A stretch of DNA of 64,000 nucleotides from Campylorhamphus procurvoides. Taxonomy: Eukaryota > Chordata > Aves > Passeriformes > Dendrocolaptidae. Position 1 is the stretch's first letter. The number at the start of each line of letters is the position of its first letter. Under the pieces are notes generated by a model. The model saw only the letters and a list, made by a program, of their open reading frames with translations. It did not search any database and was not told where the DNA came from. This document shows, in pieces, positions 49,641 through 62,993 of this stretch. Made by a program: the position numbers and the translations under genes. Where the stretch lies: positions 186,573-250,572 of the forward strand of contig WBMV01002763.1 of the NCBI GenBank assembly GCA_013396655.1, read 5' to 3'.

Positions 49641-52600
49641 AACTGCTGGAAGGTCATACCAACAAGAGGATTTATCCAAAGATACCCTGGCAGGGCAGCT
49701 GGGAGTGTGAGCCCTGCAGGGACAGGCAATGCCTATACTGCCCCTTCACCAGGTACCAACTCAAGAGTGGATGGGCACTTTTGTATTACTTTTGTCATCC
49801 ACCCATGCTATTTAGGACAGGAAAGCTTTATTTGTTCCATAAGATTGCACTCCAAATTACAAAAGCAATCAACGATCTTTCACATTAATTTATTTTTTAC
49901 ACTGAATAAAATCAGACGCAGTTACTTTTCATTGTGTTTTTAAACTAGACTATTTCCATTTTTGACTTGAGCCCTTTGTATTATTAAAGGTAACTATGAC
50001 TATCAAGATGCATTGTCCCCTTATGACTATCAAGTTGTATTATCCTCTGGTTCAACACTAAACTCAAAGATTTAACATGGCTGGTCTGAATGCAACATAA
50101 GTGAAAAGGTCCAAAAAAGAAATCCATTGCTTAAAGCAGAAATGCAAAAAAAGAGAGCAGTATATGCTACAGAAAAGGAGCAATAGCAACACAAAGGCTG
50201 CAGAATAGCCTAATTTTTAACTTTTTTTCTTTTATTCTTTATTTCCACCATAAATGGCTTAGAAGAAATGATCCCAAAAAAGCTCTATCCATTAACCATG
50301 CAAAGGCAGAGAATGCAATATAATTCTATCTTAATTTCTTAGTTTTCTATATTGTTTGTAAATACATGATTTTTTTTTACTTTTGTTATTGATGCTTTCT
50401 GTATCTATGCAATGTTTTTTATTTTCCTTTCAATTAACTGGTGAAAATATTATGAAGAAAAAAACAATTTACTGCAAGATGTTCTTTATTTTGGAAAATG
50501 CAGAATAACTTACACAAACCCAAGAAACTGGCAAACTTTATGTGCCTACACCACACATTAAAAAGCTGAAACTTTCTCAGTTACTCAGCTTGAGTTGAAG
50601 GTGGTTTAAGGCAGAGACTTAACATTCACAGTGGACTAAACTCAAGCAAATAATCAGTTATCATGTTCCAGCTGATGGGATGTAACTTGCTGAACTGCGG
50701 TATCTTAACTATTTGTAATTATTTATCCATTCACTTAGTAATTTATCCAGATATTGTTTCAGTCTCTGAATCCTTCAAAATTTTGACATATATTAATGTT
50801 GGTAGTGCTGTAGGCAGCCCAGTGATATTCATGGAGCCACAAAAAAAGACATTTTTTCTAAAGGAGAGCAGAGTTGAAGCCAAGTTACCCAATAACTTCA
50901 ACTTATTTATCCTCACTCTATTCATTCAAGCATTATATTATGAGCAAAACTCTATTTATCAGTAGACAGGATGTTTTTGCACATACACAAACAAGTGCCA
51001 AAAATCAAAATGTCACTGAGAGTACATATTGCAGCAGATTCCTCTTCCTCGTCATGCACTGAAGGGCCAATTTGTGCTACCAGGAAAATATTGCACTGTG
51101 GCCTCTTCCTCGATACCTATTCTATATGGCATGGGGGGAACCTCATACTGGATAATATGGACAATTTTCCCTCATTCTATTAACCAGCAGTCTTATCTAA
51201 ATAAGACATGTATTTTTAAGTTGTTCACCTGTATTAAAAAATCTAATTGCATGCAAAGAAGTAAAACCAGGCATTTCTTTTAAAAAACTGATAATTATCT
51301 GATTTACTGAGTTTTGCTTGAAAAAATTTTAGCACCAAACCCTGAACATCTTTAATATAAACTGCTCAGACATTTACAATATATACCTAAGGAGACTGGT
51401 AACAGCAGAATGTTAGAAAGCTACAGAGCATTTTAAGCACAACAGCTGAGTGATTTATTTCATGTCTTATATGCTGCCCACTGAACCTATGAAATAGTCT
51501 TTTCACTCTCAAAAGGTCAACAGCATATTCTCTTGCACTTGCTGCAGGAATAAGGCTTTTCCACTCACTCAAACTCCCTTCAGACTTGCTCTGTATCAGA
51601 TTTAGTTGAAAAAGTTTTAAGAGATTTCTGCTTTTGGTAATGTATGAAGTAACTCTGACTTGAATAAACTCGGTGGGTTTTGTTCCGAGAGTTTTGAAAG
51701 AAACCCAATAGTGTTGGAAGCCTCGTGTACAGAAAGCTCCTCTCTGAATGAAAAGGTCCTCATTTTGGCCAATTTCAACGAAGTGTTGTTAATACAATCT
51801 CTTCCACTTTCTAGGACCCTTCTGGTATATGCCACAATTATGGCCTATAGGATGGAATAAAAGTGAGATCAAAAATGAAATACCTTGAAAACCTCTTCTA
51901 CTTTACTATTTTCATAACTGAGAAAAGCCAACACTGGTTCGTATTCAAGTATAGAGCTGCCAGTACAGAACAGAAGAAAAAGGTATTGTATTATGTTTGA
52001 TGCCTCACTTTTCATATTGAACAATAATAATGATTTTTGATATGAATAAAGAAATATTCGCAAGAAGTAAATACTGACTCTTCTTTCCTTTCTCTTTATA
52101 TATGGAATTTGGCCATAAAAATCTGTCTTCCTGGAACAGGTCAAGTTTTTACACCACACTGATGATAATGTGCCTGACTGCAAGCACAAAAAATGTCTAC
52201 TTTATTCTAAAAGAAGAGGGGGCCAAAGCTATTGTGCATCTGGGATTTTAGACCAGCTTCCCAGGTCATGTTGATTTCTCAGTAGGATCACCCCAAGAAT
52301 TCTCTGTGGAAAACAGTGGAAAACAAACTGATTATTGAAAAGGCAGGTGAATGTCTCAGAGCATTTTTCCAATTTACACTTGAGAAAAATAACACTGGAA
52401 ACTTTGGTTTCATTTGTAGAATTATTCAAGCAATGCTCTTGGGAACCTGGAGCAGAGCATTGCCCAGAACTATCAACCTGCATCCTCAGCAAGAACAAAT
52501 GGGCTCAAAGCTGCCCCAGTTACTACATGAAGATCCAATCTCATAATTAAAAATTAGGGTTTCTCCATTTCACTGTATCTCTAAATAGCTTGAAATTCAA

Positions 52601-53467
52601 GGACTTTAAAATAAAGTGGGTGTGGATGTTAATTCCCAGAGCTGGAATCAATAGAAATGTTTTGTGTTTTGACAGAAAACTCCCCAAGGAAATACAGATG
52701 AGATGAGGAGAACAGAAAAGGGCTTCACCCCTGAGGTTCCCTCCCCCAGGAGCTGGGACATTCCAGGTGCAGTGGGAATTCAGCTCAAGTATGTGGGATT
52801 TCTCCCTCCAGTGATTTGCTAACTACGTTGATGTACCCTCTGAATTTTCTCTCTACACATCTGCATCCACTCCTGAAGGAAGGAACAGCAAAGAGCTGCA
52901 GTAAGCCAAGAAGGAGGAGAAGAGCAGGAGTTTCTCTCAAGAACATAGTTAAGAAAAAAATTGTACTTTGGGTTTAGCCTGGAGCAATTTAGCATTTCAC
53001 TGATGAAATGCAGTGAGTCTTTCTCATACAAAAATGCAGCCTATAAAGCCATAGGGAATCTGTTCCCTACTGCCCATCTATTCAGGTGGGCCATGAGTAG
53101 ACATTCTGTTCCAAACCACACCACTAACAGGATTGCTGACTCAGGTAGTGTTGCTAAAAGTGATTAGTTTGATTTACTGGTATGACTGCATTTTACATTT
53201 CAATGGCACACATTTTGTACTTCCTTTCTCAGAAAACAAAGGTAAAATGTCCAACTACAAGAATTCCTTCTGTGTAGCTCAGAGCCCAGCAACCCCTCTC
53301 AGTGCTCTTTTACCTCTGTTAGCAGGATTGGGTTACTTTCCTATTTAATTTGACAGTGGGGAAAGGATTTCTGACATCATTTTTCCATAACTGGTCCACT
53401 CACGCTGAAAAACCAGTGAACAAAGAATGCAGAGGAGCACAACAAAAACTAGAGCAGTATCTCTGAA

Positions 53468-53731
53468 ATGTCAGACAACAGAACCCTTAACCAACAGTAC
53501 CTGTTACCTTCCAAAGTGTGCAAAATGGGCAAAAAAAAATTGCCTTGGTTTGTTATACCAACAAATGAGGAAACAACTCAGGAAGTTTGTGACCTTTCTG
53601 GTCAACCTGTAATCAAGGCCATCATGAATTATGAGCAATGTATACTGAAAAACTCAAGGAGCAGGAGGGCAGTTGGTGTCCTGTGGAAACAAGATTTACA
53701 AGACTGCAATGTGTATGAGTCGATGCCATAA
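53468..53731 (+). other. Isolated 87-codon open frame, doubtful
   Basis: A plus-strand ATG frame of 87 codons has fairly balanced, protein-like composition (for example KKLPWFVIPTNEETTQEV), in contrast to the Phe/Leu/Ile-rich chance frames elsewhere. No domain is recognised, and there is no splice context or homologue I can name. It lies about 400 bp from a plus-strand CR1 copy. Probably chance; listed only so it can be checked. Confidence 0.12.
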
Positions 53732-54109
53732 AGCAGTTTTGACAACATACCCCTGGCAGTGCTATAATTAATAGATATTAATAGCAAGTAGTTACCAAAG
53801 CAATCTATCTATCTAATAACAGTCCACTGTTTTGGCAAACTGCTCAGTGACCCTGGAACACTGATGCACGCCTGACTAGGCTGTGATAATTAAACGTTAG
53901 TTATATTATCAGGAAGCTGTATTTTGACAGCTGTTGAAGAAAAAGAGGGAACTTGTGGTAGGAGCTCAGAAAAGTTCGAGACATTAACAGAAGCTTTGAA
54001 GACATTAACAGTGTGATATCAGACACCCCAGGGTATAAACAAAGCACAAATAATAATCACTGATCCCTGAAGAAACATAACTTGCAAGTTAGATGGAACC
54101 AATCTTATT

Positions 54110-54850
54110 TAGCTGACCAATATGGATGGAGCTGAACTTGGCAGGGGATGCAAAGATTAATAAGGAGGACTCCTACAGGTATGTCAGCCAGAAAAGGAAG
54201 GTCAAAGAAAGTGCATCCCCCCTGATAAGCAAGACTGGCAAACAATAGATGAGGAGAAGGCTGAGGTTCTCAACAACCTTTTTGCCTCAATCTTTAATGG
54301 GAACCTCTTTTCCCACACCTCCTGAGAGGATGGACTGCAAGGCAGGGACTGGGGGAGTGAAGTCTCTCCCACTGACAGAAATCAAGTTTGCGGTCACCCT
54401 GAGGATGCTGAACACACAGAAGTCTATAGGACCTGATGAGAAGCATCCCACAGTCCTGAGGGAATTGGCTGATGGAGTTGCCAAGGCACTTTCCATGGCA
54501 CTCAAAAAGTGGTGGCAGCCAGGAGAAGTCCTTGGTGACTGGAGAAAGAGGAACTTTGTACCCATCTTAAAAAAGTGCAGAAAGGAGGACCCTGGGAAGG
54601 TCATGGAACAAATCCTCCCTGAAGCTCTGCAGACACACACGGAGGGCAGGGAGGTGATTTGGGACAACCAGCACAGCTTAGCCAAAGGCCAGCAGGTCCA
54701 GGGAGGGGACTCTGCCCCTCTTCTCCACCTGGAATCCTGGGTCCAACCCTGGAGCCCTCATCACATTAAAACATGGATCTGTTGAACTGGGTCCAGAGGA
54801 GAGCCACTGGAAGTGTCAGAAGGCTAATTTCCTTCAGAGGGCTGAGTGAA
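54110..54850 (+). mobile_element. CR1 LINE, ORF2 fragment fused to 3' region, internally deleted
   Basis: Plus-strand CR1 containing decayed ORF2 sequence upstream of the reverse-transcriptase core. One frame gives AKINKEDSYRYVSQKRKVK and EEKAEVLNNLFASIF. Another gives GPDEKHPTVLRELADGVAK and WRKRNFVPILKK, matching the CR1 RT N-terminal region. A stop near 54324 and frameshifts break the frame. After a segment matching GKVMEQ and NQHSLAKGQ, the sequence jumps to a 3'-region motif (gggtccagaggagagccact), so the RT catalytic core is missing. It is nonfunctional and antisense to CTNNA2. Limits are approximate. Confidence 0.88.
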
Positions 54851-57800
54851 GGAGTTCTTATTTGGGGTAGTAAATTAAAGGTTTACAAAGTCCCATTCAG
54901 AGACTGATTTTACACATATCCAATTTTTGTGCAAGAATAGTCTGTGAAATGTTTGCACAATAATAGCCCAACAGGAACGCAAAACAATGTCACCTGCCCA
55001 GAGCCAGAATGTGCAGACAAGGCAACAGAACCAGATGTTCCCTTTGCAGTTCCTCCTGTTAGCATGTTTTACCCCTGGCATGGAGAGAGTCCATATTGGC
55101 TCCAAACATCATTTGGTTTACTCACCTGCATAGCAGCCCTTTTTCCTGCTAATGCATCACCTTTTGTCTAAGAAACATGTATTTATGACAATTATTTTTA
55201 CAATATGAGTGTCCAACACCAATATAAAGATCCAGAGTATTACGCAGAAAAATATGTTGATATGAGGTATTTTCCCATTTCTGTATTGTAAAAATCTGGT
55301 TAGTCCATTACTCCTCCATTTTGTACTATGACTGTCTGTCCATCCTTTTTGTAGGATCAGAAACAGGGGTCACTTCCATACAGCTGTTTAATAGCATTTA
55401 CAGCAGTGAGGTAACTCCAGCCAGGACACAGACCTGAACACTTGCACACACACCTTTTTCACCTGCAAACATAATCCTTAGCAAAGTTTTAGCCTAAACC
55501 ATCTCTTCTATATAACACGTGGTCTCTCTCATATCTGTTAAAGAGATGTTGGCCAAAAACATGGCCCTGAGAAACCTTTCATCTTAATCAGTTCTTATAG
55601 GGAAGGAGAGGACATCAATCATATGGTTTATTTGATCAAAAACTGTTACACATTCTGACCCAGTCTTACATTTTACCCCAGTTGTCACAGGTTTGCAGTT
55701 GTGTATAAAAGCTCATTATCTTTGGGATCACTATTAGCTCATAAATAGCCAAAACCATTTGAACAAAACACAGATTATTAATTGTGTATTAGAGTGCTAT
55801 TTCTGACTTCTTCTTAGACTCTTAAAAAATAAACATAACTGTCATATGAATGCAGCTCATAGGCAATTAGTTCTTAATAATGAGTTTTTATATCAAGCGC
55901 TCTTCATGTGACTTTCAGCCCTAAACATAAAATGGAAAATAATGTATATTTAAGAAATCCAAACTGACATCAAAATTCTAAATAGGCCTTTAATTTACTG
56001 GGCTTTGATTTATGGTCCTCTTGGCATGCAGGGATGAGTAAAATAATTCAATTGCCTATGCTATTAGTTTTAATGGCAATATCAGGATGTGTTTGGGCTC
56101 CTTTGCAAACTCCTAGTTCAAAGTCAATGGCTACTGTGTCCATGATGAAGCTGCAGAGAGTCTCTCCACCAGTCCATCTCAATATTTTTTCAAGCTTTTG
56201 ATTCATTTAATTCAAAGTTACAGATAAACCTCAGTGTCTGAGTGAAAATTAAATTAAACTAAAAATTAAAGCTTGATGAAAAATTTCAGTGAAAATAGGC
56301 AACTGTTCTGGGGCCACAAACCTTATATTCCCTCTTCCTACAAAACTACAGCAAGAGTTGCACACCTGGAAAACCTTTCACTGGAGAGTTGCTGTGTTTC
56401 TGAGGCAAAATGCCTCATATTGGCTACATGGGGACAGGTTTGGAGTTGGAAGATGTACTAGTTTGCTCCCATAGGAACTCCTGACCTTGGGGATATCCTG
56501 GAACTAAGACTTTTAGTACCACTCTGGACATATGAAATCCTGTGTTGGGGCAAGGAGTATCTCCAGCACTTTGGTCTCTTGTTCCTGTAAGAAATTTTAA
56601 GTAAATCACCTTTAAAATTAGCCAGAGGTGAAGGAATGAATTATGAGAGTATGTTTTCCCCCCAGTGTTAATTAGGAAGCTATCCTTCATCATTCATTTT
56701 TCCAAGATCTGTCTTCAGATTAAATGATTTCTGAGATATCATCCTGAAACAGGAAAAAGCTGAAAAACATAGAAAATGCAATAAAATGGAGCATTACTAA
56801 GTCTTCTCTCATGGCCATTCCATGCTGCTTTGAGTGCTAATTGCACCTAGTAATATGTCCAGCTAAGTGGGTACTACCTGTCTTTATTATTCTTTAACCC
56901 ATGTGAAGCAGGTAGGGAATGAAAATAACACTGTCTTTTGGAACAGGCAAATGAAGTTTATTTAAATGTTGTTTAAATTTGATTAGTCTTGACAGGGGAG
57001 AAGATACCACAGCAACATCCATGCAGCTACACTGATATTCATATAATATTACTACAAGCTGTGGAAATTGGAGATGAAAGGCAACTTGACAGATGATGCT
57101 CCTGTCTGAAGGCAGGATCAGCTGTACCCAAACCACTCCTGGCAGGTGTTTGTTTCACTTAGTCTCACCAGGCTGCATTGATACCCCTTGTATGGATTTC
57201 CCTTCCTGTACATGAAATGTTTAATTAGTGAAAACAAACAGCAGCAGTGTGTGACGAGGTCAGACTTATTAGACCAACTGCAGGGAGTGTGCACTAATCA
57301 GGGCCCATTCAAATACATATCAGGAGACTGAGTAATGACAGCAAGAAGAAAAACAAGGGAAACAACCCACCCCCAAACCAACAAACCCCCGTTTTTCTTT
57401 CCTCTGCACTTTTCTCCTTTGCAGGCTCACTGAGAGCTAAACTCGGTCTGAGCTATTTGGGTTTGTGAGTGAAGAGAACAAGCTAATAACCACATTCAAC
57501 TCCTGCACGGCAAGAAGGCTATTTGCATCCTATTGGGACTGTTTTTACATGCTTATAGTAAATTCACAGAACTTTAGGACCTTAAAAAAGTAAAAACCAA
57601 AACCCCCTTAGAATGGGATCTACCAAAAAGCTGCTACGAGTGGAGGTGACATTTTAAGCTGAAAGAAATTCTGACATCTCTTCACACTGTCGTTTTTGCA
57701 TATGCATTTCTGTGCTTGGAACACGACCACAAAGGGTTGTTGGCCGAGTCTCAACAATTCATCCTGTAAATTAAATTGCCACATATTACCCAAGTTCTTA

Positions 57801-59077
57801 TGATATTTTCGTGCACTTGGAAGAACAAAGGTAAAAATATAATTAAAGCATATCTTTGAAGGATTTCTCTTTCTCTGAAAGAACTTTTCACCATCAGAAC
57901 AGGTGACATGCTGGTTTCTCTGATCTGTTTAATGCATTGTTATTGCTGTCTCTACTCAGATGTCTCTCAGACTTCCCACATAATGCAAAAATAATGATAG
58001 AAATTTTGATCACTGCTTATGTTGTTTAAAATGGATTGCAGTCAATTCGATTCTATTTACTTGGAAACCAGTTCCTGTTCTCACAGGGAGAAACTGCAGC
58101 AGAAGCCCTGAACACATTAAAAAACATTAGCAAATTTTAAGTATGAATTCTTTAGATTATGTGTGTGAGAGTAAGAGGTAGAGGGGGATCAAGTGCAGCT
58201 TTAAACAAACAAATCAGCACTTGCACAGTAAATGACTGCAGGTCACATTCAACATTTCACTCAATAATTCTAAAGCAGAGCTACAAAACCCACCAACTCT
58301 TACATAAAATGATGATGCCTTTCCATTCAATGAACCTCCTGAGACAAAGCTGAGGATGCCCAACTCATGGACAGCAGCTCCGTTCCACTTCAGCAAAGCT
58401 GCAGTGATTTCCACATCCTTGGGTCAATGAATTGTAGCTTTGGAAAACCGAGGTAGAAATGAATTCCACAAACATTCTACCAAAGGTACACAAATGGTAG
58501 TAAATGTTTCTGTGTTTTCGCTTCTCCATCTGTACAGTGGCATTCCAGAAATGTTTAAGGGAATCTATGCAGAAGTGTCTCTGTAGTGCCAGTTCATGGA
58601 TAGAATGAAGTAAATAAAATTTTCTGAATGTGTCAATTGATCACTAAATCTTTCCTTTCATTGGCATTAAAAAGACACAATTTGCTGACAGAAGAGCATG
58701 TCTTAGTCTCTATAGAAAAAAAAAAATATCATTGCTACCAGAAATGAATACTATATTAAAAACATACATCAATCCTATATCCTTTTATTTTTCTAACCCC
58801 CATCTTTGTAATGCTTAATTTACTATAGATCCACTGAACAGTTATCAGAATGCATTTGCACTACTACAAACTGGAATTTATTCATCCAGCTGCACAGAGG
58901 GATTTGTTAGTTATTGGGGGTCAGTGGACATGGAACACAGTTTTATAAACTGATATTGAACAGGAAGAAACTGCATTAGAATGAAGCCAGAATAACAATA
59001 AGCCAAAGAGTCAGGTATTTCTTGCTTCATCTCATATACACATATTTTTTTCACTGCAAGGATGCAAGTGCTTTTTA

Positions 59078-59099
59078 TATCTATCTATATATATTTAAA
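59078..59099. repeat. Short (TCTA)/(TA) microsatellite
   Basis: A short run tatctatctatatatattta. Confidence 0.7.
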
Positions 59100-60280
59100 A
59101 TCTTTCCTTTCCTTCCATTACTATTTTTTTAGCTCTCTAAATCCCCTGCCAGTTGAAAGGGCAGGGGAAGGAGCAGCACCAGTGCTTTGGCAGAGTGTGG
59201 CTGAACCAAGCATGTGACAGGGTTTGCCCCCACAGACAAGTCCCAAATGGCAGCATGTGCTGCAGCTTCTCAATGCTAAAAGCTTTAATCCTACTTTTTA
59301 CTCTGTCTGTCTTCAAAACTTGGTTTGCAATACATCAAATCATTGATTCTTTCAATATATTTAGTGCTGTCCAGCCGCTCGCTGCAGCAGAATTAATCCT
59401 AATTTCCATGGGTGTGAGTGACAGGAGAAATGAGCTCGGGGATATAGTTTGGGGATAACAGCTGTTGAAAAGGTTTATTTGCATAAACACAAGGAAATCA
59501 ATTCCATTTCTGAGGCAATGGAAATATAACTTACCCTAGGCAGTTCTCATCTGAGAAACCACCTTTTCTGAGAGAGTGACAGTCAAATTGTCTGCAAGAT
59601 GTTACCTGCTACCTATTATACCAACACTGCACTGCAGTCTTAAGAAACAGGGGAAAATCATAGAGAATGTGTAGTAAAATGAGAATGCCATTTTAGCTGG
59701 CTTGGGACCGTGTTCCAACAATGCATGTTCACCTGTTTGATTGAAATTATAAAAAAAAAATATCCCATCAAGCCCACAGCTACTCATGGAGCTGCTCAGG
59801 ATTATCAAAATATTAAAATTTCAAAGAAATAAACATTTTCCATTTTGTAAATTGAGGGCAAAATTCCTAAATGTCCTTCTCTGAGCTGTCAAAACCCAAT
59901 AAAAATAAATGCAAATGGACTTGTGCTGAAGATATTTGAATAGAAAAGAAGCTGAGAAAACACTGGGGTACTTAAGATCAGCTTTACTGATTTTAGAAGT
60001 TCAGAGAGGAACAGCTGATTTTCATGTTCTGCTATTCCCAGTTTAGGCAAGCATTCAATTTGAGAAGGCAGCACAGAGGTGATTTAAATTTAATACCTTG
60101 ATCTCATTTCAAGAGAAAGGCTTAAACACAAACACAGTCAAGCTGAAAGTCTTAATGTTCTACTTGAATTCACATGATTTATGGCAGGGGGGGAATAAAA
60201 AAAAACCCTGCATTTTTTCAAAAGGCTGAGAAATGTCAGTTTCATCTACATGGACTAAAGACACCCAAATTCAAACAACA

Positions 60281-60352
60281 GACACTCAAACTAACATTTA
60301 ACACTCCAGCTGACATTTGACACTGACATTCAAATGAACATTCCAGCTGAGA
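60281..60352. repeat. Degenerate short repeat cluster
   Basis: Imperfect recurrence of the words aacactccagctgaca and gaacattccagctgaga, with interspersed gacactcaaa/tgacattcaa units over about 70 bp. It suggests an old, diverged minisatellite. Confidence 0.5.
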
Positions 60353-62800
60353 ATAAATCTCCCTTTGAAAAACCCTAAATATGAAATAGGGCAGATCCTA
60401 CATTCATCTGTGCTGGTACAATTAGACATACTGGACTGAACTCGTGTTCTTACTCAGGATTTATGCAGTGCCATTGAAGCCTACCCTTCAGTCCTCAAAC
60501 AAATGCCAAATACGCCGCTGAGAGTGTTCAAGTGGCAGTCCCATCCATCTAAGAAAGACTGTTCAAATTGGAATTTAGATGCCCAAATGTGCCAGTGAAC
60601 ATTTGCAGTACTACCCTGAAAGATTCTGAAGTATTTAGAAGCATTTTCATCTATTTTCAGAACCACTTGTTGACTGTAGTGAGCTGTTCTTCACATTAGG
60701 ACTGCACTCTTGTATTAACCAAAATTTGGGTTTCTTCCCTGTTAATAAACGACTCTTTTTCCAAAGTATTGCAGTTTCTGCTGCCCAATTATATATATAT
60801 TCACCTCAGTATATGCAAGATGATTGTGTAATGGCAAAACTTGACCATCTTTACTTGCTCTGTGCTCCCACCTCCATGAAACCCTGATGGTTCCTTGGAA
60901 TTCTTGGACAGTGAGCAGGAGGAGTTGTCCCTGCCAGCTGGTGTCAAAGCAGAGCAAAGCAAAGCTAATTACTCACAAACCTCACCTAATGAGCATACAC
61001 AGACTGATGATATTGCCTTCCAGACCAAAGCTGGTATGTCAGACCACAGACTTCAATAAAGCTCCCTTAAACACCAGTGAAGACAGAAATACCAACAGCA
61101 CAAGCTTCAAGCAGCTGCCTGAGAGTCCTTTATTAGCTGTCTAATGTTTACTTGCAGAATAGAAGCTGGATTTATTAAATAACTAAACAATCTCTTTTGT
61201 TTTGTCCACTCTGTGGGAAACCCTTCTCTTTACAAAGCGGAAAAGCCAATTAAAAAAAACAAACACAACCAAACCTCAATAATAACTACTCTATTGAACT
61301 TCAGAACGATTTGTGAGGATTTGTGGGACTAGAGGTTTCTTTCCCAGACTGCAGGCTGTTTTCAAATTAACTAAGAGAATCATCTTCCTTAATATTCACT
61401 GATGGCACAGCTGCTGCTATCCAGCAGTTTTCTGCTTCAACAGATTAAAACCTCAAGCCCACTGTAAAAAGGCAGATAACAAGTAATTAATTGGCATAAA
61501 TTTGGGCAGCATTTTAACTTCTCAGTGATGTCTCAACTCTGGATTAAAGGGAATTTATCTTTTGTCTGTTACCAAAAAAAAAAAAACCTCTCAGAAAGGT
61601 GAACCAGAGACAATAAGTATCAGTGTTTCTGCTGATGCATTATTTTTAACAAGCTAATTCCAGGTGTTTAGGAACAGCTATGCAAGTTCAGAAGGGAGGA
61701 CCAGGGAGGGCTCAGCTTCTGTTTATAATATTACAGATTTGAACCTCAGCTGCTATAGGTGATTAAAAACTTATGTACCCAAAATGCATTAATTTTTCTC
61801 CAACTTCACCAATTTATTTAACCAAATATAGAAAACTCTTCTCACTCAGGCTCTCAGGTAGGTTACTAATGCTTTCTGTAGCCAAGGGAATACCTGGGCT
61901 TTTCATTCTGCATTAGCAGTAAAAACTGGCTTCGACACCTCGGAGCAATTTGTAAGAAACCAACTTTACAGACTCCCAGCCTGGTTCTGCTCTCCCAGCA
62001 CAAATGAGGGAGCCAAGGGAGAAACCCCTGAACCTGTCTGTGTTCCCAGCTAACAACATTTTCCAGCAGGTGAGAATATATCTTCTCTCCCTCTCCACCT
62101 CCCCAACAGCACTGGTGGCTCCTTGATTTTGAAATTTATTGTGAAGAAGGGTCAATATAAACACATCCTTGTACAACAACTTCATTTGTACACAGCTAGG
62201 ACTATTTCCATTCTTTGCCTGGAGGTGTACAAACAGCTTTAACCTCTGTAGACTGTGCCCAAAGAACTTTTACTTGCTGCCTTTCTATCCAAGTTTTAAT
62301 TTTAACATTCTGAAGAAAAACCTGTAAGACAAACCTGTAAGATTCAGTGGAAATCAAGAGATGTTTTGTACCAAACCCAAATACAGTCAATTACACATAA
62401 TTCTGAACCTTTGGCAAAAACTCAGGCTAAGGCAGATAACAGTGCTAATGCAAGGAAATTCTAGTTGTTAAAAATCAAAGCAATCTTATCTATCCATCTC
62501 TGCCTCAAAAAGGAAAAAATGTCAGCATTTGTTTATTGGTGTGTTTCTCCAACACTTAGCAAAATTTAATTAAAAGAGTAATTACACATAATCCTTTATG
62601 TCAATAGTATATAGTTTTAAACTGCTTCAGGGTTTAGAAATGACAACTTATATACTTTTTCTGATCACCATAATTAATATTAGATTTTTTAAAAAAAAAT
62701 CTATATTCCTCAACATAAAAAAAAATACATCTTTCCAGGATTTCTTTTCTGTCTAAAATTATAGATCACGTATCTCAGTCCATTGATTTCCAAGTAAAAA

Positions 62801-62993
62801 GAATGATGGAATGCTTGGAAAGGACCTTAAAGCCCATCCAGTGCCTCCCCTTGCCATGGGCAGGGACACCTTCCACCAGCCCAGGGTGCTCCAAGCTCTG
62901 TCCAACCTGGCCTTGGACACTCCCAGGGATCCAGGAGCAGCCACAGCTTCTCTGCCCAACCTGTGCCAGGGCCTGCCCACCCTCCCAGGGAAG
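62801..62993 (-). mobile_element. CR1 LINE 3'-end fragment (~190 bp)
   Basis: Minus-strand CR1: gaatgatggaatgcttggaa, aggaccttaaagcccatcca, ttgccatgggcagggacacc and aacctgtgccagggcctgcc. Severely 5'-truncated and close to consensus. The 62-73-aa frames on both strands across it are artefacts. Confidence 0.92.

Noticed and set aside
48945..49943. 332-codon plus-strand open frame, the longest in the window
   Set aside because: It lies mostly in a GC-rich ERV-type repeat with equally long frames in other frames and on the other strand. It has a Pro/Gly/Ser/Leu-rich low-complexity sequence, no domain, and runs on into AT-rich intron.
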